A stretch of DNA of 64,000 nt from CALWZE01 sp964645785 (GCA_964645785.1 CAZYAV010000002.1:1-64000); one strand, 5' to 3'. Positions 25,826 to 34,492 are shown, numbered from the stretch's first letter. A program made the numbers and translations. The notes: generated by a model not told the origin, from the sequence alone.

Positions 25826-25871
25826 TATTCAACAATATTTTAAACACGCTGTTGAAAACGCTGTTTCAACC
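25826..25871. promoter_or_regulatory. four TTTTCAACA-type boxes upstream of gyrA
   Basis: TATTCAACA at 25826, TTTTAAACA at 25838, TGTTGAAAA (reverse) at 25850 and TTTCAACC at 25864, close to a 12-bp phase. They lie between gyrA and the membrane-protein gene. The geometry differs from the four tripartite arrays. Confidence 0.4.
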
Positions 25872-25874
25872 CCG

Positions 25875-26384
25875 TTACATCCATTTGCACACCTTAAACC
25901 GCTCCTTGCCCAGCTGGGCGGCAAGCTGCTGCAGCCATTCGCCGGGCAGCTGCGCGCGGGGCAGGCAGATTGCGCCCGGGCGGCCGCTCAGCCGAACCAC
26001 GTGCGGCCCTGCGTCAACCCGGTCAATGTCCGAAAACAGGGCGCGGTAAACTACCCGGCCGCCCGCCTCAATCACCGCAAGCCGCTGCTCCTCCTGCCGG
26101 AAATCCACCGTCAGAATTCGCTTTTGGATATCCGCCGCCGTGCGGTTAACCCGGTCGCCGATATAGTAGAGCGCGAGGATGAAAATCAGCACCGCCACGC
26201 CGTCCGCGATGTAAAAGGAGAGGGGCGGCAGCGGCGTTTTGGTCGCAGCGCGCACCACCTCCACAAGCCCGATAAGCGCAAAGAGCAGCACGGTCAGCGG
26301 GGTGACGTAGTCCCGCACGCCGATTTCCCACTTTGCGGTGATTTTCGCCTCGGTTTCGCTGAACTGAAACGGCTTGTATTCCAT
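25875..26384 (-). CDS. hypothetical membrane protein between gyrB and gyrA
   Basis: A 169-residue protein with two hydrophobic segments (about residues 27-50 and 58-78) and a C-terminal soluble half with RILTVDFRQEEQRLAVIEAGGRVVYRALFSDID and a basic end. The layout resembles YcxB-like C-terminal domain proteins, but I cannot assign it firmly. AAAGGAG precedes the ATG. It lies 101 bp upstream of gyrA in the same direction and could be co-transcribed with it. Confidence 0.65.
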   Translation of the reverse strand: MEYKPFQFSETEAKITAKWEIGVRDYVTPLTVLLFALIGLVEVVRAATKTPLPPLSFYIADGVAVLIFILALYYIGDRVNRTAADIQKRILTVDFRQEEQRLAVIEAGGRVVYRALFSDIDRVDAGPHVVRLSGRPGAICLPRAQLPGEWLQQLAAQLGKERFKVCKWM

Positions 26385-27036
26385 ATGCGCAAGCTCCTTT
26401 TCCGGTGCGGGGGGATGGGCGCCGCCGCGCGCCCATGCGCGGATTTTCCGGCGGCAGACTTTGCCTGCACCACTTTTTTACGCCGGCCGGCGCCGCGCAG
26501 AAAAGGCAAACACCGGCTTTTTCCGCCCAAGGCCGTCCGCACGCCGCGCGCCCAGAAACGGCAGCGACCCCACCCGCACAGCCCCAAACCCGCATCCGGC
26601 ACGGTTCCGGGGCGGGGCGGTGAAAAACCTGCGGCCGACAGCGCCGGTTTACCCGGTGCAAAAGCATTCCGTTTATGTGGCGGCCGACTGTGCACGCCGC
26701 CCTGTCTGCGGCGGCAAGCCGCGCGGTGCATGCGAAGCCTGGCCTTTATTTCGTGCAGGCTATTTCCATGCCGCGCGACCTGGAGCGGCGAAGGTCACCG
26801 CCGACGCGGTCTTTGCACACATTTCGCCGCTGCCGGGGGCGGGCTGTGCCGGGACAGTTGCCAGAGAATACCGGCCGCCCGGCTCGGTGCCCCTGTCCCG
26901 CACAGTGCCCGCGGCGGCTCCAGCCCGCCCGTGACGTGGGCGCGCGGCAAACCGGCAAAACGACCGAACACATCCGCAAAACCCAATCTGTCCGGCCGGA
27001 TATCCGGCTTGCGGGTATATCTCCCCCGGTGCGCGC
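26385..27036. other. 652-bp GC-rich spacer after gyrB
   Basis: Long frames exist on both strands but no ribosome binding site, recognised protein or RNA was found. In other Firmicutes gyrB and gyrA are nearly adjacent, so this spacer and the membrane-protein gene are insertions relative to that arrangement. Confidence 0.45.
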
Positions 27037-28986
27037 TTAAACGTCGAGGTTTTTGACGTACTGCGCGTTTTTCTCGATAAACTCCCGGCGGGGCGGCACC
27101 TTATCCCCCATCAGGATGGTGAATGCCTCGTCGGCGCGCGCCGCGTCCTCAATCTCCACCTTTTTCATGATGCGGTTTTCGGGGTTCATGGTGGTTTCCC
27201 AGAGCTGCTCGGGGTTCATCTCGCCCAAGCCCTTGTACCGGTTAATCCGCGCGTTGCCGCCCAGCTCAGCGTTGATCTGATCCCGCTGCGGGTCGGAATA
27301 AGCGTACCGCACCGTCTGCCCCTTTGTGAGCTTATACAGCGGCGGCTGGGCGAGATAGACATGCCCCTCCTCGATCAGCGGGCGCATAAAGCGGAAAAAG
27401 AAGGTGAGCATCAGGGTCTGGATATGCGCGCCGTCCACATCCGCATCCGCCATCACGACCACCCGGCCGTACCGTAGCTTGGACATGTCCAGCTCGTCCC
27501 CCAGCCCGATGCCGAGCGCCGTGACAACCGGCATCAGTTTGTCGTTGCCGTAAACCCTGTCCAGCCGCGCCTTTTCCACGTTGATCATCTTGCCCCAAAG
27601 CGGCAGGATTGCCTGGAAGCGGCGGTCGCGCCCCTCCTTTGCCGAGCCGCCCGCGGAATCTCCCTCCACGATATACAGCTCGGTTCCCTCCGCGCCGCGC
27701 TCGGTGCAGTCCGCCAGTTTGCCGGGCAGGGAAGCGGTCTCCAGCGCGCTCTTTCGCCGGGTCAGGTCGCGGGCACGCCGCGCCGCCTCCCGCGCCCGCG
27801 CCGCGCCCAGCGCCTTTTCAAAAATCGCCTTGGCGACCGCGGGGTTTTCCTCAAAGTAATCCGACAGCTTGGTATAGGTCATGTTCTCCACAATGCCGCG
27901 CATCTCGGTGTTGCCCAGCTTGCCCTTGGTCTGACCTTCAAACTGCGCCTCCTGCAGCTTGACGCTGACAATGCAGGTCAGCCCCTCGCGCACATCGTCG
28001 CCGGTCAGGTTCTTGTCGTTTTCCTTCAGCAGATTGTGCTTGCGGCCGTAGTCGTTGAATACGCGGGTCAGCGCGTTTTTAAAGCCCTGCTCGTGGGTGC
28101 CGCCGTCCTGGGTGTGGATATTGTTGGCAAAGGAGAGCAGCAGCTCGTTGTAGCTGTCGTTATATTGCAGCGCGACCTCCGCCTCGTTGTGCTCGTTTAC
28201 AGTTTTAAAATAGATCACATTGGGGTGCAGCACCTCCAGCTGGCGCCGGGAGTGAATATGCTCCACAAAGCTGCGGATGCCGCCCTCATAGCGCATATCG
28301 TCCTCGCGAATCTCCGGCTCCCGCTCGTCCCGCAGCATAATGTTGATGCCCGCGTTTAAAAAGGCCTGCTCCCGCAGCCGGCTTTCCAGGGTGTCGTAAT
28401 CATACCGCAGCTCCTCAAAAATCTCCCCGTCCGGCTTGAATTCCACCGTTGTGCCGACCTCGTCCGTCTCCCCCACGCAGGAGAGCGGGCAGCATTCCTT
28501 GCCGCGCTCGAACCGCTGCACATAGGCCTTGCCGTCCACGCAGACCCGCACGGTCAGCCATTCGGACAGCGCGTTGACCACCGACGCGCCGACGCCATGC
28601 AGCCCGCCCGAAAAATGATATCCCTCGTTGTTGAACTTGCCGCCCGCGTGCAGCACCGTGAACACAACCGTCACAGCCGGCAGCCCCGTCTTTGCCTGGA
28701 TGCCAACCGGGATGCCGCGGCCGTTGTCCCGCACCTCAATCACGTCGCCCGGCTTGATGCGCACCTCAATGCGGGTACAGAAGCCGGCGAGCGCCTCGTC
28801 AATCGAGTTATCCACAATTTCATACACCAGGTGATGCAGCCCGCGCGGCCCGGTTGAACCGATATACATGCCCGGGCGCTTGCGCACCGCCTCCAGCCCC
28901 TCCAGAACCTGGATCTGATCCGCGTCATAATGCCCCTCAAGCTCGCGATATTCCGCATTCAAATTGAGATTTTCGTCTGATTTCAT
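27037..28986 (-). CDS. gyrB: DNA gyrase subunit B
   Basis: A 649-residue ATPase subunit of DNA gyrase. The GHKL ATP-binding domain is seen in RPGMYIGSTGPRGLHHLVYEIVDNSIDEAL. The TOPRIM motif EGDSAGGSAKEGRDR and the metal-binding DADVDGAHI follow. The C-terminal GLGEMNPEQLWETTMNP is gyrase-type. Length is normal for the short Gram-positive form. Confidence 0.97.
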   Translation of the reverse strand: MKSDENLNLNAEYRELEGHYDADQIQVLEGLEAVRKRPGMYIGSTGPRGLHHLVYEIVDNSIDEALAGFCTRIEVRIKPGDVIEVRDNGRGIPVGIQAKTGLPAVTVVFTVLHAGGKFNNEGYHFSGGLHGVGASVVNALSEWLTVRVCVDGKAYVQRFERGKECCPLSCVGETDEVGTTVEFKPDGEIFEELRYDYDTLESRLREQAFLNAGINIMLRDEREPEIREDDMRYEGGIRSFVEHIHSRRQLEVLHPNVIYFKTVNEHNEAEVALQYNDSYNELLLSFANNIHTQDGGTHEQGFKNALTRVFNDYGRKHNLLKENDKNLTGDDVREGLTCIVSVKLQEAQFEGQTKGKLGNTEMRGIVENMTYTKLSDYFEENPAVAKAIFEKALGAARAREAARRARDLTRRKSALETASLPGKLADCTERGAEGTELYIVEGDSAGGSAKEGRDRRFQAILPLWGKMINVEKARLDRVYGNDKLMPVVTALGIGLGDELDMSKLRYGRVVVMADADVDGAHIQTLMLTFFFRFMRPLIEEGHVYLAQPPLYKLTKGQTVRYAYSDPQRDQINAELGGNARINRYKGLGEMNPEQLWETTMNPENRIMKKVEIEDAARADEAFTILMGDKVPPRREFIEKNAQYVKNLDV

Positions 28987-29022
28987 GTTTCACACTCCTG
29001 TATTTGCTGCGCCGTACGCCGT

Positions 29023-29280
29023 TCAATACTCGATTGTCTGCGCGCGCTTGGTCAGCGTCGCGGTGGATATGCCGGAAATATACAGCGCCGCCGCCCCGTT
29101 CTCCTCGCAGAGGACAAAGGATTTTGGCAGGTCGCCGGTTACGTTGACCACCTGCGCCGCCTTTTGCGCCTTAAAGAGAAATTCGCGGGTGCGCTTGCCC
29201 ACCGAACAGTAATCGAGATCAAAAATGCCGATGATGGATTGTTCCCTGACAACCGTTCCGCTGCCGAGATGTACATACAT
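29023..29280 (-). CDS. remB: RemA/RemB-family regulator (DUF370)
   Basis: An 85-residue protein matching the RemA/RemB family, small DNA-binding regulators of biofilm genes in Bacillus. It begins MYVHLGSGTVVREQSIIGIF and has the conserved LPKSFVLCEENGAAALYISGIS. The position between recF and gyrB is that of yaaB/remB in Bacillus subtilis. GGGAGG precedes the ATG. Confidence 0.9.
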   Translation of the reverse strand: MYVHLGSGTVVREQSIIGIFDLDYCSVGKRTREFLFKAQKAAQVVNVTGDLPKSFVLCEENGAAALYISGISTATLTKRAQTIEY

Positions 29281-29341
29281 ACGCTTTCCTCCCGGCGGCA
29301 GGCCGCGCCGCCGTATTGTTCAGTTTGCCAGATACCGCCGC

Positions 29342-30427
29342 TCAGACCAGCCGGCCGCCGCGCATGCGGAACACCTTTGCGTCCGCGCGCCGGACGACCA
29401 CCTCCGGCTCGCAGCAGGTGATGACCGCCTGCGCGCCCAGCACCTTTTCCACCAGAAAATCCTGCCGGCCGGGATCCAGCTCGCTGAGCACGTCGTCCAG
29501 CAGAAGCACCGGCCGTTCGCCGAGCTTTTTGTGCATCAGCTCCGCCTCGGCGAGCTTGAGCGCCAGCACGGCGCTGCGCTGCTGCCCCTGCGAGCCGAAC
29601 AGCCGCGCGCTCTCGCCGTTTAAGGTGACAAGCAGGTCGTCCCGGTGGGGGCCGAGGGTGGAAAAGCCGCTTCTGCGGTCGGCCTCCCGCGCCTGTGCAA
29701 GCGCGTGCAGCCCGTTTTCAAGCCCGGCCGGCTCCTCCCCAAACAGGGTGGAACAATAGCGGAAGCTGAGCGTCTCCCGCCCATTTGAGATAGCGCGGTA
29801 GGTTTCCCGCGCGCTTTCCAGCAGCTCGGCCACAAACGCCCGGCGCATTTCGCTCAGCGCAGCGGCCGCCCGCACAAACTGCTCGTCGTATACCTCCAGC
29901 AGGTCGAGCGCGGCGCTTACATAGCCGCAGTCCTTCAGCAGGCTGTTGCGCTGGCCGAGCAGCCGGGTGTAGGTTTTGAGGATGTCGAGATAGCCCGGCG
30001 AAATCTGGCACAGCGCCGTGTCCAGAAACCGCCGCCGGTTGTCCGGCGCGCCCTTCATCAGCTCCAGATGCTCGGGGGAAAAGACCACGCAGCAGAAATG
30101 CCCGGCAAGCGCCGCCGCCTTTTTCTCCCCCGTTCCGTTCAGATTGGCGGCGCGCCCCTTATCCGAAACGGTCAGCCGGATGGTCTGCGGCCGCCCCTCG
30201 CTGAAAAACCCGGCCTGAATGACCGAGAATTCCCGTTCCCGGCGGATCAGCGCGGCGTCCCTGCCGCTGCGGAAGCTGCGCGCCCCAGTCAGCAGAAAGA
30301 TGCTCTCCAGCAGATTCGTCTTGCCCTGGCCGTTGTCCCCGCAGATGACGTTGACCCCCTGGCCGGGCGCGAACGAGAGCGCGGCGATGTTGCGGTAATC
30401 CTGCAAGGCAAGCGTCGTCAGATACAC
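29342..30427 (-). CDS. recF: DNA replication and repair protein RecF
   Basis: A 361-residue SMC-like ATPase that helps load RecA at gaps in the RecFOR pathway. Walker A is GDNGQGKTNLLE near residue 30. The signature region is FGSQGQQRSAVLALKLAEAE and Walker B is VLLLDDVLSELD. Its start overlaps the end of the S4-domain gene by 10 bp, the usual coupling here. Confidence 0.96.
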   Translation of the reverse strand: MYLTTLALQDYRNIAALSFAPGQGVNVICGDNGQGKTNLLESIFLLTGARSFRSGRDAALIRREREFSVIQAGFFSEGRPQTIRLTVSDKGRAANLNGTGEKKAAALAGHFCCVVFSPEHLELMKGAPDNRRRFLDTALCQISPGYLDILKTYTRLLGQRNSLLKDCGYVSAALDLLEVYDEQFVRAAAALSEMRRAFVAELLESARETYRAISNGRETLSFRYCSTLFGEEPAGLENGLHALAQAREADRRSGFSTLGPHRDDLLVTLNGESARLFGSQGQQRSAVLALKLAEAELMHKKLGERPVLLLDDVLSELDPGRQDFLVEKVLGAQAVITCCEPEVVVRRADAKVFRMRGGRLV

Positions 30428-30633
30428 CCGGCGACCTCGTACTCTTCCCCGGCAAAGGCGACCCGGTCGCCCGGCCGCAGCTTCTTGCCACGCTGGGCAC
30501 AGGGCTCGCCGTTAACCAGCGCCTCGCCGAGCCGGATGCGCTCCTTTGCCTCGCCGCCGCTCATCACGGCGCCCGAGAGCTTGAGCAGCGCTGCCAGGGT
30601 GATATATTCTGTTGTGACCCGAATCTGCTTCAT
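30418..30633 (-). CDS. yaaA: S4-domain RNA-binding protein (YaaA/RlbA type)
   Basis: A 71-residue protein made almost entirely of an S4 RNA-binding domain (ALLKLSGAVMSGGEAKERIRLGEALVNGE, then GDRVAF). It sits between dnaN and recF, exactly as in Bacillus subtilis, where its relative affects ribosome assembly. The 10-bp overlap with recF suggests translational coupling. Confidence 0.92.
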   Translation of the reverse strand: MKQIRVTTEYITLAALLKLSGAVMSGGEAKERIRLGEALVNGEPCAQRGKKLRPGDRVAFAGEEYEVAGCI

Positions 30634-30650
30634 GGCGCCCCTGTAAAATC

Positions 30651-31754
30651 TCAGTTTTTTATCCGAACCGGCAGCACAAGGAAGAGAAACTCCTCCCCCT
30701 CCACCGGCAGCACCTTCATCGGCGCGCCGGGTCCGTTGATTTCCAGCACAACCTCGTCGCAGCCGCTGTTGCGCAGCGCGTCCAGCATGTATTTGTTGTT
30801 GAAGCCGATTTCGACCGGCTCGCCCTCCATCTCGCAGCGGATCTCGTCGTACGCGTGGCCGAGCGCGGTCGCGCAGTTGAGCGAGACCCGGTTATCCTCA
30901 AAGAAAAACCGGATCGGGCTTTTAAACCGGTCGCTGATAATCAGGGACGCGCGGTCGATGCTGTCCGACATTTCCCGCACATCCAGCTTGACCCGGGTGT
31001 GGTAGCCGTCCGGGATGGATTTTTTATAGTCGAGGAAATCCCCCTCCAGCAGCCGGGTCACCACCGTGTACTGCGGCAGCCGGAACACCGCGTACCGGCG
31101 CTCGGTGCCGATAGTGACGTCGTCCTCGCTGTCCCCGATGAGCTTGCTCACCTCGGCGAGGGTCTTGCCGGGCACGACGAACGCCTTGTTTTCAAACCGG
31201 CCGATCTCTTTTTTGGTGCAGACCGCCAGCCGATACCCGTCCACCGAGACGAGGGTCAGGCCGCTTTCGTCGATGATGAACTTGGTGCCGGTGTGCACCG
31301 GCTTCTGATCGCTCTGCGAGACGGCGTAGATGGTGCGGGAGATCATCCTGCGCAGGTCGCAGCCCCGCACGGACAGGGTACTGCTCGTGTCCGGAATCGG
31401 CATTTCGGGATAGTCGGACGCGGGCATCCCGATGAAGTTGAACTTTGTAATGCCGCCCTTGATGACTGTTTTAAGGTCGCTGTCCGCCTCGATGGAGACG
31501 GTTTCCGCGTCGATTTTGCGCACCATCTCGGTCAGCAGGCGGGCGTTTAGCACGATCTCCCCCTCCTCCTCCACCTGGGCGGAAAAGGAGGTGATAATCC
31601 CGATTTCAAGGTCGTAGGCGGTGAGGACGACCGTGTCCTTTTCCGCCTTGAACAGGATGCCCTCAAGCGCGGGAATCGAGGATTTTGCGCTCACCGCTTT
31701 GGATACGCCGCCAAGCATCTCCACAAGCTCGGTGCGGCTGCAAACAAGTTTCAT
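30651..31754 (-). CDS. dnaN: DNA polymerase III beta subunit (sliding clamp)
   Basis: A 367-residue clamp that encircles DNA and tethers polymerase III. The three-fold domain repeat is apparent from length and from the N-terminal MKLVCSRTELVEMLGGVSKAVS. The C-terminus ends in the family motif LVLPVRI. AAGGAGA lies upstream of the ATG. The 317-bp gap to dnaA contains the probable unwinding site of the origin. Confidence 0.97.
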   Translation of the reverse strand: MKLVCSRTELVEMLGGVSKAVSAKSSIPALEGILFKAEKDTVVLTAYDLEIGIITSFSAQVEEEGEIVLNARLLTEMVRKIDAETVSIEADSDLKTVIKGGITKFNFIGMPASDYPEMPIPDTSSTLSVRGCDLRRMISRTIYAVSQSDQKPVHTGTKFIIDESGLTLVSVDGYRLAVCTKKEIGRFENKAFVVPGKTLAEVSKLIGDSEDDVTIGTERRYAVFRLPQYTVVTRLLEGDFLDYKKSIPDGYHTRVKLDVREMSDSIDRASLIISDRFKSPIRFFFEDNRVSLNCATALGHAYDEIRCEMEGEPVEIGFNNKYMLDALRNSGCDEVVLEINGPGAPMKVLPVEGEEFLFLVLPVRIKN

Positions 31755-31839
31755 ATTGACGACCGTCTCCTTTTTTATCCGAAATCTCTATTTTACAGAT
31801 TAAACAGGGTTTTTCGCCGGTGCGGGCTGCCCGCCGGCT

Positions 31840-32053
31840 TTTTTGCCTATATATAGATCTTTTAACAGGAGTAGTAGTAGGCCGGGTCAATGCTGTCAAA
31901 ACCCCCGGCTTTGGCCGGTGCGGACAGGCTTTGCAGGCTGTTGAAGCGCAGGTTGCCGCGGTGGACAAACCGTTGAAAAGCGGTGTACTTCGCCGGCGTG
32001 CGGTTAAAGCTGTTTAAAACCGGCGGTTGAATGTTTAACCGGCCGTTCAAGCC
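31840..32053 (-). other. oriC: probable origin of replication (unwinding region)
   Basis: Read on the dnaA coding strand: a field of divergent boxes (GGTTAAACA, TTCAACC, TTTTAAACA, CTTTAACC, CTTTTCAACG, TTTGTCCACC, GCTTCAACA, TTTTGACAG, ATTGACC), then CGGCC, then CTACTACTACTCCTG (31880 down to 31866), then the AT-rich TTAAAAGATCTATATATAGG. This order (boxes, GC step, DnaA-trio-like triplets, AT-rich DNA) matches the basal unwinding element between dnaA and dnaN in Bacillus subtilis. No canonical TTATCCACA is present. The element is read from sequence; its activity is inferred. Confidence 0.7.
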
Positions 32054-32071
32054 TGTACGAACCGCGCGGGC

Positions 32072-33382
32072 TTACTGGGACTTTGCGTTTTTGATAATGT
32101 CCTCCACAAGCTCCCGGGTACGGCTGTCGTTTTCCAGCGTTTTCTGGATTTTGCTGATGGCGTAGACGACGGTTGCGTGGTTGCGCCCGCCGAATTCGGC
32201 GCCGATTTTTTCCATCGTCATGCCGGTCACCTCCCGCACGATGTACATCGCGACCTGCCGGGGGGTGGAGACGCCCGCGCTCTGCTTGGAGCTGCGGATA
32301 TCCTCGGGCGAGACGCTGTAGGTGCGCGCGACCTCGGTGATGATCTTGTCCACCGTGACCGGCAGCGGCTGCTGCTCGTTCATGATGTCCTTGATGGCGT
32401 TCTGCGCAAGGCCGATGGAGGGGATGATGTTCTCCATCCGGTAATAGGCGTTGAGCTTTTTGACCGCGCCCTCCAGCTGCCGGATATCGTTTTTGACGTG
32501 GACGGCGATGTATTCCGCAACCTCGGCCGGCAGCTCAAAGCCCAGCATCTCCGCCTTGCGGTAGATAATCGAGATGCGGGTCTCGACGTCGGGCGGCTGC
32601 ACGTCCGCCAGCAGACCCCACTCAAACCGGGTGCGCAGCCGCTCCTCTAGGGATTTTATCTCCTTTGGCGGGCGGTCGCTTGTCAGTACAATCTGCTTGT
32701 GGGCGTTGTGCAGCGCGTTGAAGGTGTGGAAAAATTCCTCCTGGGTCGCCTCCTTGCCGCCGATAAACTGGACGTCGTCCACCAGCAGCACATCCACCGA
32801 GCGGTATTTTTCGTGGAACGGCTCGGTATTGCCGGCCGCAATCGCCGCAATCAGCTCGTTAGTAAACTGCTCGCCGCCGATATACAGCACCCGGTATTCC
32901 GGCTTGTTGGCCGCAAGGTCGTTTTTGATTGCGTGCAGCAGGTGGGTTTTGCCGAGCCCCGAGTTGCCGTAGATAAACAGCGGGTTGTACGCGCGCGCCG
33001 GGTTGGCGGCGACCGCCTGGGCGGCTGCGTGGGCAAACCGGTTATCCTGCCCGACGATGAAGGAGGCGAAGGTGTACATCGCCTCGGGCGCAAGGGGGGT
33101 GTTGGCGTTGACCATGTTCTGCACCGCCGGGGAGGCGGCGCGGCAGACAAGGCTGATGCCCACGTCAAATCCCATCACCTCGTGAAAGGCGGTGCGCAGC
33201 AGCGGCAGATAGCGATCCTCCACCGTGGTTCGGATAAAATCCGAGCTGACCGACAGGGTCGCGTTCCCGTCCGCATAGCTGACGGGCTCCAGCCCCTTCA
33301 GCCACAGGTTGTAGATGGTCTCCGATTCGTTGACGCGGCAGTACTCTTTTACGGCGTCCAGACATTGCTCAAACGATTCCAT
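32072..33382 (-). CDS. dnaA: chromosomal replication initiator DnaA
   Basis: A 436-residue AAA+ initiator. Domain I spans about residues 1-80, followed by a short linker. Walker A is GNSGLGKTH (139-147), Walker B is VLLVDDVQF, and the arginine-finger region contains RLRTRFEWGL. Domain IV (about 345-436) binds DnaA boxes, but its signature reads GGRNHATV instead of GGRDHTTV: Asn401 and Ala403 sit at the places of E. coli Asp433 and Thr435, and Gln367 at that of Arg399, by ungapped alignment from memory. ATG 33382 is chosen over upstream starts because TGAGGAG precedes it and domain I begins there. Confidence 0.97.
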   Translation of the reverse strand: MESFEQCLDAVKEYCRVNESETIYNLWLKGLEPVSYADGNATLSVSSDFIRTTVEDRYLPLLRTAFHEVMGFDVGISLVCRAASPAVQNMVNANTPLAPEAMYTFASFIVGQDNRFAHAAAQAVAANPARAYNPLFIYGNSGLGKTHLLHAIKNDLAANKPEYRVLYIGGEQFTNELIAAIAAGNTEPFHEKYRSVDVLLVDDVQFIGGKEATQEEFFHTFNALHNAHKQIVLTSDRPPKEIKSLEERLRTRFEWGLLADVQPPDVETRISIIYRKAEMLGFELPAEVAEYIAVHVKNDIRQLEGAVKKLNAYYRMENIIPSIGLAQNAIKDIMNEQQPLPVTVDKIITEVARTYSVSPEDIRSSKQSAGVSTPRQVAMYIVREVTGMTMEKIGAEFGGRNHATVVYAISKIQKTLENDSRTRELVEDIIKNAKSQ

Positions 33383-33740
33383 TCGGCGGCTCCTCAGCAG
33401 AGTATGAGATAGGCCGTCGCGCAGACGGCAGAAAAAAACAGCGGCCTGCCCGGCGCCTGTCGGGCGGCGCGCAAGCATCCGAAACCACACTTATAATACA
33501 AATTTAATAAGTATACCCGTATTATACCATAACCCGGTTTGTCCGCGCAACCGGAACAGCGGCCGCGCGCCAAAAAAAACCGCCGGTAATTCACCCAATT
33601 TCTGGGAAATTTTCGAAAAAGCGGGGGTTTGCGGCCGCCCGTCGGGCATTTTTGGCCATTTGCGTAAAATTCCTTGACAAGGGCGGCTGGGATGATATAT
33701 ACTATATTCTCGCAAGGTTAATGAAAAGGAGAGACGTTGA
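33383..33740. other. dnaA-rpmH divergent spacer
   Basis: It holds the dnaA promoter on the minus strand (extended -10 TGGTATAAT, complement of 33521-33529, with TTGCGC 18 bp upstream) and the rpmH promoter on the plus strand. No canonical DnaA box and no TTTTCAACA-type box was found, although many bacteria place oriC here. A palindrome AATTTCTGGGAAATT lies near 33598-33612. Confidence 0.65.
33674..33703 (+). promoter_or_regulatory. rpmH promoter
   Basis: TTGACA at 33674 and TATACT at 33698, 18 bp apart, 38 bp upstream of the rpmH start. Confidence 0.8.
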
Positions 33741-33875
33741 ATGAGACCCACCTTTCACCCGAAAAAACGTCAGCGTTCGCGTGAACACGGCTTTATGAAG
33801 CGCATGTCGACCAAAAACGGCCGCAAAATTCTGGCTCGCCGCCGCGCGCGCGGAAGAGCTCGCCTGAGCGCCTAA
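33741..33875 (+). CDS. rpmH: 50S ribosomal protein L34
   Basis: A 44-residue, very basic protein beginning MRPTFHPKKRQRSREHGF and ending RRRARGRARLSA, a full-length L34. AAAGGAGAG precedes the ATG. It heads the rightward origin operon. Confidence 0.97.
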   Translation: MRPTFHPKKRQRSREHGFMKRMSTKNGRKILARRRARGRARLSA

Positions 33876-33912
33876 AAGCCCACCGTATCCAAAAGCGGTC
33901 GGCTTCTTTTTT
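33876..33912 (+). terminator. attenuator between rpmH and rnpA
   Basis: AAGCCCACCG and CGGTCGGCTT form an imperfect stem followed by CTTTTTTT. It directly follows the rpmH stop and precedes rnpA, so it probably sets the high L34 to RnpA ratio. Confidence 0.7.
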
Positions 33913-33920
33913 TAAAGCAA

Positions 33921-34259
33921 ATGACAAAAGCGCTCGGGACGATTAACCGCAACGCTGTTTTTTCGCGGGTTTATCGCAGCAAAACAAGTTTTGTCTCGCC
34001 CCATGTGATCACCTATGTGCTGCGCCGCAAACGCGGCCCTGTGCGCATAGGGATCACCGCGAGCAAAAAAATAGGCTGTGCGGTGGTCAGGAACCGCGCG
34101 CGCCGGGTTGTGCGCGCCGCGGCGGCCGAGCTGCTGCGGGGCTGCGAGGGCAGCTACGACATCGTGTTTGTCTGCCGCAAATCCACGGCCGCCCAAAAGT
34201 CCACCGCCATCCGGTTCATTCTGCAAAAGCATCTGTCACAGGCAGGTGTTCTTTCGTGA
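33921..34259 (+). CDS. rnpA: ribonuclease P protein component
   Basis: A 112-residue basic protein that assists RNase P RNA in tRNA 5' maturation. It has ASKKIGCAVVRNRARRVVR, containing the conserved RNR motif, and FVCRKSTA after it. The ribosome binding site is weak, consistent with lower expression than L34. Its stop overlaps the GTG start of yidD. Confidence 0.95.
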   Translation: MTKALGTINRNAVFSRVYRSKTSFVSPHVITYVLRRKRGPVRIGITASKKIGCAVVRNRARRVVRAAAAELLRGCEGSYDIVFVCRKSTAAQKSTAIRFILQKHLSQAGVLS

Positions 34260-34492
34260 TATCCAAAGCACTTATCAAGCTTATAAAACTGTATAAACGA
34301 TACCTCTCGCCCCACCTTGGCGCACATTGCCGTTTTGTTCCGACCTGCTCCGAATACACCATGGAAGCGATCGAGACGCATGGCGCTTTTCTGGGGCTTT
34401 TATTTGGCTTTTACCGCATTTTGAGGTGCAACCCGTTTTGCAAGGGCGGATACGACCCCGTGCCCCCAAAACGAACCCGGCTCAAAAAATAG
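34256..34492 (+). CDS. yidD: membrane protein insertion efficiency factor YidD
   Basis: A 78-residue protein with the family motif CRFVPTCSEYTMEAIETHGAF and RCNPFCKGGYDPVP. It starts at GTG and overlaps rnpA by 4 bp. It is thought to aid YidC-dependent membrane insertion. Confidence 0.95.
   Translation: MISKALIKLIKLYKRYLSPHLGAHCRFVPTCSEYTMEAIETHGAFLGLLFGFYRILRCNPFCKGGYDPVPPKRTRLKK

Noticed and set aside
33383..33740. oriC in the dnaA-rpmH spacer
   Set aside because: No canonical or variant DnaA boxes, trio or clear AT-rich unwinding stretch; only promoters are seen. The dnaA-dnaN interval fits better.
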